Assembly: GCA_035473255.1 (NCBI GenBank)
Contig: DATIOK010000014.1
Span: 1-12,388 of the forward strand
Length of the DNA: 12,388 nucleotides
Direction: 5' to 3'
Source: JAICYJ01 sp035473255
GTDB lineage: Bacteria; Actinomycetota; Thermoleophilia; Gaiellales; JAICJC01
Part shown: positions 1-8,432 of the stretch, piece after piece
Layout: every line of letters begins with the position of its first letter
How positions within the stretch are numbered: position 1 is the first letter of the stretch
Program-made: the position numbers and the translations under genes
The notes under the pieces: generated by a model
The model's input: the letters and a program-made list of their open reading frames with translations, nothing else
Told to the model about the DNA's origin: nothing
The model's database searches: none

Positions 1-78
1 TACGAGCTGGTGCGCCCCGGCGCCGCGGCCCACTTCGACGGCCGCATCGACGAGCCAGACGAGCCTTCCAGTTCCTAG
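1..78 (+). CDS. C-terminal end of an unidentified protein (partial at window edge)
   Basis: The first frame is open from base 1 to a TAG at 76-78 and encodes 25 residues beginning YELVRPGAAAHFDG and ending in an acidic, serine-rich tail (DEPDEPSSS). Charged, hydrophilic C-termini of this kind are common in real proteins, and the stop sits exactly at the convergent end of the minus-strand membrane gene, sharing the CTAG at 75-78. Too little is present to assign a family. It could also be a chance open frame, but the fit of the two stops argues for a genuine gene. Confidence 0.5.
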   Translation, partial: YELVRPGAAAHFDGRIDEPDEPSSS

Positions 79-2129
79 CGCCGCGCGAACGCCGCCCAGT
101 CGCCGTACCGGAACACCTCGCGCAGGCCGGGATCCGCGGACAGCGCCGCCACCGCCCGCGGCGTCGTCTTCGTGTTCACCAGCAGATAGCGGACGTGGAA
201 GCGGTCGAGGATGGCGGCGCGGGCGGACGGCGACGTGCCCGGCTCAAGCGCGATGTTGACCGCCCGTTTGCGCGCCACCGGCATGTTCCGCGGCTCGCCC
301 CGTGCGCGCTCCAGCGGCAGCGCCATCGGGTAGACCGTGGCCTCCCCCGCCAGCTGGTAGCCGATGTACGCCTCGGCCAGCACCACGGGGAACGGCGCGT
401 CGTCGTGCTGGCGGAAGAACCCGATCACCGGCTCCGGCAGCCGCGGCTGCGTCTCGCTGACGCCCGGACCATGCCGCAGGTCGGAGACCACCTGGGTCCG
501 CTGCGCCCTCACCGACCCCGCGATCAAGGCTGCCGCGAGCAGGACAACCGCGCCCAGCGCGGCCGGTGCGGCGGCGTTCACCCGGGCGTTGCGCCCGCGC
601 AGCGCCGGCCAGGCCGATACCGCGACCCCGGCTACCGTCAGGGCGGCGATCGCGAACGTGAGCGGATCGCCCTCGGGCACGTACGCCTGGTAGCCCAGTG
701 AGGCCACCGCCACGGCCAGCGCGACCGGGACGGCGATCCTGCCGCCCGCCACCGCCGCCACCTCCACCACCACGATGGCCGCGGTCAGCGCCCACGGCAG
801 CCCGCTGCGCGGGAACCGCTTCACCTGGCCGTAGCCGAGCACGGACGTGAGCAACGCCGGCACCCACGGGAACGAGCAGAGCACCAGCGCGGCGCCCATG
901 ATCGCGGCCGGCACCGCGTGGCGCCGCCGGAACAGCAGCATCAGGGGCACGACGGACAGCACCCCGACGGCGATCTCGGGCCGGCTGTCGAGCATCCACC
1001 CGGCCCGGGCTATCACCGGGTTCCCGTGCACCACCACGTACACGGTGTCCAGCACCGGTGGTCGCGGCAGCCTCGTCCCGCCCCGCAGTGCGACCGCCCA
1101 GATGACACCGTAGATGACGCCGGTCAGCGCGACCGATGCGGCCAGCAGGCGCCAGCCCCGCAGCATCACGATCACGACCCCGGCCATGCAGGCCAGCACC
1201 AGCACCGTGTAGCTGGCGTGGATCAGCGTCACGGCAAGCACACCGAGTAGCACCGCCCGGTTCAGCCGCCGGTCGAACCCGCCGCGAGCGCCGGCGGCGA
1301 GCAGGGCCAGCAGGGCGGGGATGAGGACGTAGAACGTGAACTCGGGAGGCTGCTGCAAGGCCTCCAGTGACCCCCGCGCGAGCGCATCCCAGCAGGCCAG
1401 GAACGCGGCCGCTGCGCCGACCGGGCGGCCCGCCGCGGCCGAGCCCAGAGCGTAGGCCGCCAACGGCAGCAGCAGCGCGCATCCGGGCGCCAGGCTGGAG
1501 TAGGCGGCCGATGACTCCGCGCCGGTGATTCGGATCGCGACCGCCTCGATCGCGTGCAGCACCGGCACCACGTAGCCGGCGTGGGGTGAGCCGTGCCATA
1601 CCGAGGACAGGCCGCTGAGCGTCAGGTGCGGCAGGTCGAGCAGCTTGCGCACCCGCCCGGCATGAAACAGCGCGTCGCCGTGAAGGACGGTCTCGTAGCG
1701 CGATGCCAGCACCGCCATCAGCGCACCGACTGCGGCCACGCCGGCCAACTGCACGCCGCTGCCGGACGTGTGGATGCGCGGCGTGGATGCTGCCAGCGTG
1801 ATGGCGCAGGCGACGCCCACGATCAGCGCCAGCGCGGTCAGCGGTAGCCCCACGATCAGCGCCGCCATCAGCCCCAATGACCAGACGGCGCAGCCCAGCG
1901 GGATCGCCGCCGCCAGCAGCACCGGAGCCTCCAGCTGCTCGTCCACGCCCAGGACGCGCGCGCACGCCAGGCCGGGCACCAGCAGCACACCGAGCAGGGC
2001 GGCGGCCAGCGGCAGACCCAGCGGCAGCACCTGTGCGGCGCCGCGAAGCAGCAGGACGGCGGCCGCCAGCGCCGCCACCAGCAGGGCCGCTCGGATCGCG
2101 AACCCGCGGTCGGGCAGCGCCGGCCTCAT
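75..2129 (-). CDS. Polytopic membrane protein, GT-C glycosyltransferase-like
   Basis: Predicted 684-residue integral membrane protein with roughly a dozen hydrophobic helices. After the first helices (about residues 12-60 and 68-115), an extracytoplasmic-type loop carries HGDALFHAGRVRKL at about 150-162. An acidic residue in this first large loop is the usual catalytic feature of GT-C-fold, lipid-sugar-dependent glycosyltransferases. The last 130 or so residues form a soluble domain with FHVRYLLVN and a terminal FRYGDWAAFARR, a tail often seen in such proteins. The likely role is transfer of a sugar to a cell-envelope acceptor, but donor and acceptor are unknown and the family call is by resemblance only. 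I chose the ATG at 2127-2129 because the 32 residues before it in the longer frame (to 2225) are Arg/Gly-rich and unlike a membrane N-terminus; no strong ribosome site is visible. It is transcribed away from the ABC operon and ends by sharing a CTAG with the convergent gene at 1-78. Confidence 0.75.
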   Translation of the reverse strand: MRPALPDRGFAIRAALLVAALAAAVLLLRGAAQVLPLGLPLAAALLGVLLVPGLACARVLGVDEQLEAPVLLAAAIPLGCAVWSLGLMAALIVGLPLTALALIVGVACAITLAASTPRIHTSGSGVQLAGVAAVGALMAVLASRYETVLHGDALFHAGRVRKLLDLPHLTLSGLSSVWHGSPHAGYVVPVLHAIEAVAIRITGAESSAAYSSLAPGCALLLPLAAYALGSAAAGRPVGAAAAFLACWDALARGSLEALQQPPEFTFYVLIPALLALLAAGARGGFDRRLNRAVLLGVLAVTLIHASYTVLVLACMAGVVIVMLRGWRLLAASVALTGVIYGVIWAVALRGGTRLPRPPVLDTVYVVVHGNPVIARAGWMLDSRPEIAVGVLSVVPLMLLFRRRHAVPAAIMGAALVLCSFPWVPALLTSVLGYGQVKRFPRSGLPWALTAAIVVVEVAAVAGGRIAVPVALAVAVASLGYQAYVPEGDPLTFAIAALTVAGVAVSAWPALRGRNARVNAAAPAALGAVVLLAAALIAGSVRAQRTQVVSDLRHGPGVSETQPRLPEPVIGFFRQHDDAPFPVVLAEAYIGYQLAGEATVYPMALPLERARGEPRNMPVARKRAVNIALEPGTSPSARAAILDRFHVRYLLVNTKTTPRAVAALSADPGLREVFRYGDWAAFARR

Positions 2130-2231
2130 GCCCGCACCAGCGCCACGCCCGGCAGGCAGATCAGCGCGAAGAGCCAGAGCAGATCGAGGGCCACGGCGGG
2201 TGACGATACAGGCACTCCCGCCCACCCGCGA

Positions 2232-2237
2232 TTGACC
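2232..2237 (+). promoter_or_regulatory. Possible -35 element of the ABC transporter operon
   Basis: TTGACC lies about 115 bases before the GTG of the binding-protein gene and matches a sigma-70 -35 box in five of six positions. There is no convincing -10 hexamer at 16-18 bases downstream (the sequence there is G-rich), so this is only a weak candidate. If it is used, transcripts would carry the hairpin leader at 2284-2334. Confidence 0.25.
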
Positions 2238-2283
2238 TTGCCGCCAACATCTGATGGGGTGGGGGCGTCAAATCTTCGAGACG

Positions 2284-2334
2284 GTCCGGCTGCACAGCCG
2301 GACACCTGGGGACGTCGTCCCGCGCTGGCGGGAC
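2284..2334 (+). promoter_or_regulatory. Structured 5' leader with two tandem hairpins
   Basis: Two perfect inverted repeats stand side by side just before the ribosome site of the binding-protein gene. The first is GTCCGGCTG (2284-2292) with CAGCCGGAC (2295-2303); it folds as an 8-bp stem with a 4-nt loop and can extend to pair GG (2283-2284 side) with CC after a bulge. The second is GTCCCGC (2317-2323) with GCGGGAC (2328-2334) around the loop GCTG. A competing pairing, GGGAC (2309-2313) with GTCCC (2317-2321), would dissolve the second hairpin, so the leader could switch between folds. It could stabilise mRNA, act as a regulator or protein-binding site, or be a ligand-sensing leader. I recognise no known riboswitch consensus in it. 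Confidence 0.5.
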
Positions 2335-2338
2335 CGAG

Positions 2339-2344
2339 AGGAGG
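2339..2344 (+). promoter_or_regulatory. Ribosome binding site AGGAGG that fixes the GTG start at 2352
   Basis: A perfect AGGAGG followed by seven bases and then GTG at 2352-2354. The protein read from that GTG begins with a short Arg-rich stretch, a hydrophobic helix and a lipobox. The frame is open further upstream to 2232, but those extra 40 codons overlap the leader hairpins and would bury the signal peptide, so the GTG is the real start. Confidence 0.9.
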
Positions 2345-2351
2345 ACATATC

Positions 2352-3962
2352 GTGCGGACACGCACTTCACGTGGCTTGCGCCTGTTCGTTTTGGCGGCTG
2401 CGGTGGTCGCGCTGGCGGCCGGTTGCGGCAGCTCGAGCAGCTCGTCGAGCGGCGGCGGCGGAAGCGGCGGTGGAAACAGCAACGCCACCATCATCATGGG
2501 CACCACCGACACCGCGATCCACTTCGACCCGGCCAACGCCTATGACCTGCACTCGTGGAACATCATCTACAACGTGTACGACGAGTTGATGACCATTCCG
2601 CCGGGAGGGAACAAGCCGGTGCCGTCGCTGGCCACGTCCTGCGGGTGGGACGACCCGAAGACCTACACCTGTCACCTGCGGTCGGGTGTCAAGTTCCAGA
2701 ACGGCGATCCGCTGACGTCAAAGGACGTCGAGTTCTCATTCCAGCGCAGCATCGTCATCAATGGCGATCAGGGCGCGTGCTACCTGTTCTCATCACTGGC
2801 GACATGCGGCAAGTGGAAGGGGAACGAGATCTCCACTCCCGACCCGCAGACGGTCACCTTCCATCTGACGCAGCCTGATGCGACCTGGCCGTTCATCCTG
2901 GCCACCGGCGCGGCGGCGATCGTGCCCTCGGGCGTATACCCGGCGACGAAGCTTCAGCCGGACGACCAGCCGATCGGCACGGGCCCGTACAAGCTGGTCA
3001 AGTATCAGCCGGGCGTTCAGACCGTGCTCGAGCGCAACGACGCCTACTGGGGAACGCCCGCCAAGAACGCTCGCGTTCTGATCCAGTACTACAAGGACAC
3101 GCCGTCGCTGAAGCTGGCCATCCAGGGCGGCGACGTCGACATCGCGTTCCGCAACCTGACGCCCACCGACATCTCGTCGCTGCGGGGGCAGAGTGGTCTG
3201 CAGGTGGTCGAGGGCCAGGGCATCGAGATCCGCTACCTGGTGTTCAACGTGAAGCTGCCGCCCTCCGATCAGCTGGCCGTGAGGCGGTCGATCGCCTACC
3301 TGATCGACCGGCAGTCGATCGCGCACAACGTCTACAACGACACGGTGCAGCCGCTCTACTCGATGGTCCCGGCTGGCCTGTTCGGCCACATCGACTCGTA
3401 CAAGACCGAGTACGGTGCCACGCCGAACCCCGATCTGGCCAAGAAGGAGCTGACCGATGCCGGCATCGCCACGCCGGTGCCGATCACGATCTGGTGGACG
3501 CCCACCCACTACGGCGGCGGTTCGGCCGACGAGTACACCGAGATCAAGCGCGAGCTGGAGGGCAGCGGCCTGTTCAAGGTGACGCTCAAGTCGGAGGAGT
3601 GGGACCAGTACGCCGTCGACCGCGGTAAGGACATCTTCCCGGCCTTCCAGCTGGGATGGTTCCCCGACTACCCGGACGCCGACGACTACTCGGCCTACTT
3701 CTATCCCAACGGCGGGTTCTGGAACGGTCACTACGACAACCCGCAGATCGACAAGGCGATCGACCAGGAGAAGGCATCGACCGATCCCTCGGTGCGTGAA
3801 GCCGCCTTCGCGAAGATCCAGACGCTGGCAGCAAAGGACGCTCCCACCATCCCGATCTGGCAGGGCAAGCAGATCGCGGTGGTACGCGACGGGGTATCAG
3901 GCGTCCAGGAGACGTTCGATCCCGCGTATATCTTCCGGTTCTGGCTGATCAGCAAGACCTAG
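2352..3962 (+). CDS. ABC transporter substrate-binding lipoprotein, family 5 (peptide/nickel type)
   Basis: A 536-residue extracytoplasmic solute-binding protein of the SBP_bac_5 (DppA/OppA/NikA) family, the usual length for that family. Residues 2-10 are Arg-rich, 11-23 form a hydrophobic signal, and LAAGC puts the lipidated cysteine at residue 25. A Ser/Gly linker follows (GSSSSSSSGGGGSGGG), partly encoded by the 9-base tandem repeat GCAGCTCGA/GCAGCTCGT at 2428-2445. The body shows family landmarks: HFDPANAYD, an RSGVKFQNGDPLTSKDVEFSF block, PIGTGPYKL, NDAYWG, and C-terminal AAKDAPTIPIW. Two close cysteine pairs (in TSCGWDDPKTYTC and ACYLFSSLATC) could form disulfides outside the cell. It would capture solute and hand it to the two permeases encoded just downstream. 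Substrate cannot be read from the sequence: oligopeptides are most usual, but nickel, sugars and opines are used by relatives. First gene of the operon. Confidence 0.95.
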   Translation: MRTRTSRGLRLFVLAAAVVALAAGCGSSSSSSSGGGGSGGGNSNATIIMGTTDTAIHFDPANAYDLHSWNIIYNVYDELMTIPPGGNKPVPSLATSCGWDDPKTYTCHLRSGVKFQNGDPLTSKDVEFSFQRSIVINGDQGACYLFSSLATCGKWKGNEISTPDPQTVTFHLTQPDATWPFILATGAAAIVPSGVYPATKLQPDDQPIGTGPYKLVKYQPGVQTVLERNDAYWGTPAKNARVLIQYYKDTPSLKLAIQGGDVDIAFRNLTPTDISSLRGQSGLQVVEGQGIEIRYLVFNVKLPPSDQLAVRRSIAYLIDRQSIAHNVYNDTVQPLYSMVPAGLFGHIDSYKTEYGATPNPDLAKKELTDAGIATPVPITIWWTPTHYGGGSADEYTEIKRELEGSGLFKVTLKSEEWDQYAVDRGKDIFPAFQLGWFPDYPDADDYSAYFYPNGGFWNGHYDNPQIDKAIDQEKASTDPSVREAAFAKIQTLAAKDAPTIPIWQGKQIAVVRDGVSGVQETFDPAYIFRFWLISKT

Positions 3963-3974
3963 ACGACACGCGCA

Positions 3975-4008
3975 GGCCGGGGAGTCCGCAGCGTCGGGCT
4001 CCCCGGCC
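3975..4008 (+). promoter_or_regulatory. Intercistronic hairpin between binding protein and permease genes
   Basis: GGCCGGGGAG (3975-3984) pairs perfectly with CTCCCCGGCC (3999-4008). The stem extends inward through one G-U and three Watson-Crick pairs (3985-3988 with 3995-3998), giving about 14 bp closed by a 6-nt loop. It lies 12 bases after the TAG of the binding-protein gene and ends 5 bases before the permease ATG. No T-run follows, so it is not a classical terminator. Such structures in importer operons commonly protect the upstream mRNA from 3' decay and raise binding-protein output over permease; that role is inferred here. Confidence 0.75.
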
Positions 4009-4013
4009 CGACC

Positions 4014-5042
4014 ATGGCCAAACCGACCACCTCACTTCGCACCTATGCGCTGACCCGGCTGGCGCTGGTGCTGCCGATGCTGTGGATCCTTTTGACCCTG
4101 GTGTTTTTCATGATGCGGGTCGCACCGGGCGATCCGGTCACGGCCGCCCTGGGCGGCCGGCTTCCCGAGAAGGAGCTGCAGGATCGACGCCACGCGGCCG
4201 GCTACGACAAGCCGCTGATCGTGCAGTACGTCGACTACCTGGGCGATGTGGCACGGCTCAACTTCGGCACCACCATCACCGACGATCGGCCGGTGACCGA
4301 TGTGATCATCGAGAACGGCAGCGCAACGCTTGAGCTGACCTTCTGGGCGATGGTGGTCGCCCTGTCGGTCGGCATCGGGTTGGGCCTGGTGGCGGGTCGG
4401 CTGCGCGACTCCGGCGCCGACGTCAGCATCCGCATGTTCGGCATCGTCGTCTACGCGATGCCCGCCTTCTTCCTGGGCTTTCTCGCACAGCTGCTGTTCG
4501 GAGAGCGGCTGGGCTGGCTGCCGACCTCCGGCCGGGCCAGCCCAGAGGTGCAGTTCCTGCTGCCCACGCACACGCACCTCTACCTGATCGACGCGATCAT
4601 CTACGGCGACTGGGCCACCTTCAAGGACGTCGTGCTGCACCTGATCCTGCCCGCGACCACGCTGGGCCTGATCATCGCCGGTGTCCTGATCCGGCTGGTA
4701 CGCGTGAACGTGCTGCAGACGATGAAGGGCGACTACATCGAGGCCGCCCGCGCGCGCGGCATCGACGAGAAATCGGTCGTCTACCGCCACGCGTTCAAGA
4801 ACGCACTGGTGCCGGTGGTGACGGTTCTGGGCTTGCAGGTGGCGCTCTTGATGTCGGGCGCCGTCCTTACCGAGACGACGTTCAACTGGCCGGGCATAGG
4901 CTTCGAGCTGGTGCGCTACTTGAACAACCGCGACTACATCGCGGTGCAGGGGATCATCACGTTCTTCGCCCTGATCGTGATCTTCATCAGTGTGCTGATC
5001 GACTTCGTGAACGCCTGGATCGACCCGAGGGTGCGGTACTGA
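4014..5042 (+). CDS. dppB: ABC transporter permease, DppB/OppB type
   Basis: A 342-residue inner-membrane permease of the peptide/nickel importer family, normal in length. The N-terminal helix (about 12-34) is followed by the family sequence MMRVAPGDPV, a periplasmic segment, and a block of core helices. The cytoplasmic EAA loop that docks on the ATPase is clear at about 239-262 (GDYIEAARARGIDEKSVVYR), followed by NALVPVVTVLGLQ and the GAVLTETTFNWPGIG signature. The C-terminus, NAWIDPRVRY, is typical. The ATG at 4014 has no Shine-Dalgarno sequence and abuts a strong hairpin (3975-4008), so translation may depend on readthrough ribosomes from the upstream gene. It lies in the same frame as the binding-protein gene, 17 sense codons beyond that gene's TAG. 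Its TGA overlaps the next ATG (TGATG), a sign of coupled translation. The dpp symbol denotes family and position only, not proven dipeptide specificity. Confidence 0.94.
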   Translation: MAKPTTSLRTYALTRLALVLPMLWILLTLVFFMMRVAPGDPVTAALGGRLPEKELQDRRHAAGYDKPLIVQYVDYLGDVARLNFGTTITDDRPVTDVIIENGSATLELTFWAMVVALSVGIGLGLVAGRLRDSGADVSIRMFGIVVYAMPAFFLGFLAQLLFGERLGWLPTSGRASPEVQFLLPTHTHLYLIDAIIYGDWATFKDVVLHLILPATTLGLIIAGVLIRLVRVNVLQTMKGDYIEAARARGIDEKSVVYRHAFKNALVPVVTVLGLQVALLMSGAVLTETTFNWPGIGFELVRYLNNRDYIAVQGIITFFALIVIFISVLIDFVNAWIDPRVRY

Positions 5043-5994
5043 TGGCGTCACAGTTGATCGCCAGAGCCGGTCGCGCGTTCGGCCCCGTGCGCGAGGCGCG
5101 CGGCGTGCCGCGCTGGATCGTGTGGGCGGGGATCGTGCTGACGATGCTGTTTGTGGTGATGGCGCTGACTGCGCCGTGGATCTCGCCCTACGCCTTCGAC
5201 CAGTACCAGGACGCCTCGGGGCAACGCTTCGTGAAGCAGCAGGCACCATCGTCGGCACACTGGTTCGGTACCAACGTTCAGTCCACCGACGTCATGTCGA
5301 GGGTGATCTGGGGGGCGCGGACGGAGCTGAAGGTGGTGCTGTTCGCGGTGGTGGTGTCGCTGCTTGTGGGCCTGCCGCTGGGGCTGCTCTCGGGCTACTT
5401 CGGCGGGCCGGTGGACCGCGTGCTGGTGCTGATCATGGACGCGTTGTTCGCGTTTCCCTACCTGCTGCTCGCGATCGTGATCGCGTTTCTCTTGTCCGAC
5501 AAGTTCGGCAGCGGTGTCGCCACCGCGGCCTTCGCCATATCGGCCGTCTACATCCCGCAGTACTTCCGCGTGGTCAGAAACCACGTTGTCAGCCTCCGTG
5601 AGGAGTCCTACGTCGAGGCCGCGCGTGCGCTGGGAGCACGCCCGCGCACCGTGATCGGCCGCTACGTGTTCCAGAACGTGGTGCAGAGCGTGCCTGTGAT
5701 CGCCACGCTCAATGCCGCCGATGCGATCCTGACCCTGGCTGCACTTGGGTTCCTCGGCTACGGCATCCAGCCCACGGACGCAGCCGAGTGGGGGTACGAC
5801 AGCTCCCGCGCGCTGTCCGACGCGGGCGCCGGTATCTGGTGGACGGGCCTGTTCCCGGGCATGGCGATCGTCTTGCTGGTGACCGGCCTGACGCTGCTGG
5901 GAGAGGGCCTGAACGATGTCCTCAACCCGGTGCTGCGGCGGCGCAAGATGGAGCCCGTGACGCTGCCGCCGAGGGCACCGCAGGAGGACCAGGG

Positions 5995-5998
<4 letters not shown>
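5042..5998 (+). CDS. dppC: ABC transporter permease, DppC/OppC type
   Basis: A 318-residue permease that pairs with the preceding one to form the channel. The first helix (about 25-48) is followed by a periplasmic segment with SAHWFGTNVQSTDVMSR at about 71-87. This corresponds to the family motif HxxGTDxxGRDxxSR, but the usual GR before the Asp is ST here. Core helices run from about 96 onward. The EAA loop at about 188-210 (ESYVEAARALGARPRTVIGR) provides the ATPase contact. The C-terminal GEGLNDVLNPVLRRRK is characteristic. The start ATG overlaps the stop of the upstream permease by one base and the end overlaps the next ATG (ATGA), so the membrane and ATPase subunits are likely made in a fixed ratio. 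Substrate is not predictable from this subunit. Confidence 0.94.
5982..5987 (+). promoter_or_regulatory. Ribosome binding site for the first ATPase gene
   Basis: AGGAGG seven bases before the ATG at 5995, lying inside the last codons of the upstream permease gene. It selects this ATG over in-frame codons further upstream (the frame is open back to 5788). Confidence 0.9.
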
Positions 5999-7026
<1,028 letters not shown>

Positions 7027-7028
7027 AC

Positions 7029-8330
7029 GTGGCCGACGCCGGCGTGCTGCTCGAGGTCGAGGACCTGCAGGTGCACTTCCCACTACGCGGGTCGTTCGGT
7101 GCGCGCCTGGTCGGCAAGGACGTGGGCGCGGTCCAGGCGGTGGACGGCGTCTCGTTCTCGGTGGCACGCGGTGAGGTGCTGGGCATCGTCGGCGAGTCGG
7201 GCAGCGGCAAGACCACGCTCGGCCGCGCCCTGCTGCGCCTCGTCGACCCGACCGGCGGCTCGATCAGGCTCGAGGGCGAGGACGTGTTGGGGCTGCGCGA
7301 ACGCGAGGTGCGCGCGATGCGGCGCAAGGTGCAAATGGTGTTCCAGGACCCGCACGCCTCGCTGAACCCGGCCATGACGATTGAGACGGCGGTCGGCCAT
7401 CCGCTGCGCATCCACGGCATCACCCGCGATCGCGCCGACATCCGCAGTCGGGTCTCGGCGGTGCTCGAGCGAGTCGGGCTGTCGCCCCCGGATCAGTACC
7501 TGGGCAAGTATCCGAGCGACCTGTCCGGCGGTCAGAAGCAGCGGGCGGTGCTGGCGCGTGCGGTGATCCTGAGCCCCAGCCTGCTGGTCGCCGACGAGCC
7601 GGTGTCGATGCTGGACATGAGCGTCCGGGCCAAGATCCTGGAGCTGATGCTGGGCCTGAAGAACGACCTCGACCTGACCTACGTCTACATCACCCACGAC
7701 CTGGCCACGGCGAAGTTCTTCTGCGACCGGGTGGCGATCATGTACCTGGGCCGGATCGTCGAGATCGGCGCCACCGACGAGATCTTCGCAAACCCGCGTC
7801 ACCCGTACACGCAGTCGCTGCTGCGGGCGATCCCCGACCCTGACCCGTCGCGCAGCATCCCTCGCGATCTGCCTCGCGGCGAGGTGCCGGACGCCGCGGA
7901 GCCGCCGCTCGGCTGCCGGTTCCACCCCCGCTGCCCGAAGGCGTTTGCACCGTGCGGGTGGGAGGCGCGTGACCTGCATGACATGCTCGAGCAGCGGTGG
8001 GCGGTGGGCGGCCAGGAGCTGTTCGAGGCCGAGCGGCTGCAGCTGGGCGACCTGGTCGGGCTCGACCAGCCCGGCTCGCGCGCGACGGTGCCCTCCGCGA
8101 CCGGCACTGGCGCCGATGTCGCGACGCTGCTCGACCACATCCGCGAGGACGACTCCCGCGAGCGAATCTGGTACGGCATCGAGTCGATCACACCGCGGCC
8201 GGGCGGGGCAGTGATCGAGTTCCACCGCGGCCACGATCCCGTCCTGCGGCCCGAGGGCGGTGCCGAGGTGGCGTGTCATCTGTACAACCCCGAGTTGGCG
8301 GACCCGCCGGAGCAAGCGCCGCCTGCCTGA
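7029..8330 (+). CDS. dppF: ABC transporter ATP-binding protein, DppF/OppF type, with expanded C-terminus
   Basis: Second nucleotide-binding subunit, 433 residues against the usual 320-350. All ATPase motifs are intact: Walker A GESGSGKTT (55-63), Q-loop Gln106, signature LSGGQ (165-169), Walker B LLVADE with Glu190, and the switch His223 in ITHDL. The C-terminal extension starts normally (HPYTQSLLRAIPDPDP) and has the cysteine motif CRFHPRCPKAFAPC (296, 302, 309). The fourth cysteine, normally about 20 residues later in a VACHLY-type ending, is here at 416 in EVACHLY. About 100 residues (roughly 310-412), including CGWEARDLHDMLEQRW, an acidic and Gly/Ala-rich middle, and a strand-like GAVIEFHRGHDPVLRP, are interposed. 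The extra segment could be a small regulatory or protein-binding module; its function is unknown. GTG start, two bases after the previous stop, last gene of the operon. Confidence 0.94.
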   Translation: MADAGVLLEVEDLQVHFPLRGSFGARLVGKDVGAVQAVDGVSFSVARGEVLGIVGESGSGKTTLGRALLRLVDPTGGSIRLEGEDVLGLREREVRAMRRKVQMVFQDPHASLNPAMTIETAVGHPLRIHGITRDRADIRSRVSAVLERVGLSPPDQYLGKYPSDLSGGQKQRAVLARAVILSPSLLVADEPVSMLDMSVRAKILELMLGLKNDLDLTYVYITHDLATAKFFCDRVAIMYLGRIVEIGATDEIFANPRHPYTQSLLRAIPDPDPSRSIPRDLPRGEVPDAAEPPLGCRFHPRCPKAFAPCGWEARDLHDMLEQRWAVGGQELFEAERLQLGDLVGLDQPGSRATVPSATGTGADVATLLDHIREDDSRERIWYGIESITPRPGGAVIEFHRGHDPVLRPEGGAEVACHLYNPELADPPEQAPPA

Positions 8331-8370
8331 GCAACGCCGGCAACCCTCGCGTTCCGCTCGTACTCGCGCA

Positions 8371-8393
8371 CGCCGCCGGGCCCGGCAGCGGCG
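8371..8393. terminator. Weak candidate hairpin between convergent genes
   Basis: In the 102-base gap between the second ATPase gene and the convergent DUF7144 gene, CGCC (8371-8374) can pair with GGCG (8390-8393) outside an inner stem GCCG/CGGC (8375-8378 with 8383-8386), leaving a small bulge. The 12-base palindrome GCCGGGCCCGGC (8375-8386) and another, CGCGGCCGCG (8392-8401), lie here. No T-run follows on either strand. Placement suits a bidirectional terminator, but in DNA this GC-rich such pairings are common by chance. Confidence 0.25.
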
Positions 8394-8432
8394 CGGCCGC
8401 GAAGGCCCACGCCACCGCCGAGCCCGGCCTGC

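Noticed and set aside
2284..2350. Known riboswitch (guanidine ykkC types, T-box, TPP, glycine) in the transporter leader
   Set aside because: The segment GGGACCGAGAGG superficially recalls ykkC, but CTAGGG-type core elements, ACGR loops, the TGGTACC T-box core and the other conserved cores are absent.
2232..2351. N-terminal extension of the binding protein from a TTG at 2232
   Set aside because: It would place 40 hydrophilic residues before the signal peptide and translate through the hairpin leader; AGGAGG with correct spacing marks GTG 2352.
2428..2475. Repeat element or microsatellite in the binding-protein gene
   Set aside because: The short 9-base repeat and GGC runs encode the expected flexible Ser/Gly linker after the lipid-bearing cysteine, so they are coding low complexity rather than a separate element.
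4032..5258. Long open frames on the minus strand opposite the permease and ATPase genes (also 5048-6010 and 7083-8315)
   Set aside because: They are His/Gln/Arg-rich shadows produced by GC-rich codon bias and have no family features, whereas the + strand proteins have full motif sets.
8375..8401. Palindromes GCCGGGCCCGGC and CGCGGCCGCG as protein-binding or recombination sites
   Set aside because: They are simple G/C palindromes in very GC-rich DNA, with no paired copy elsewhere in the window and no associated element.
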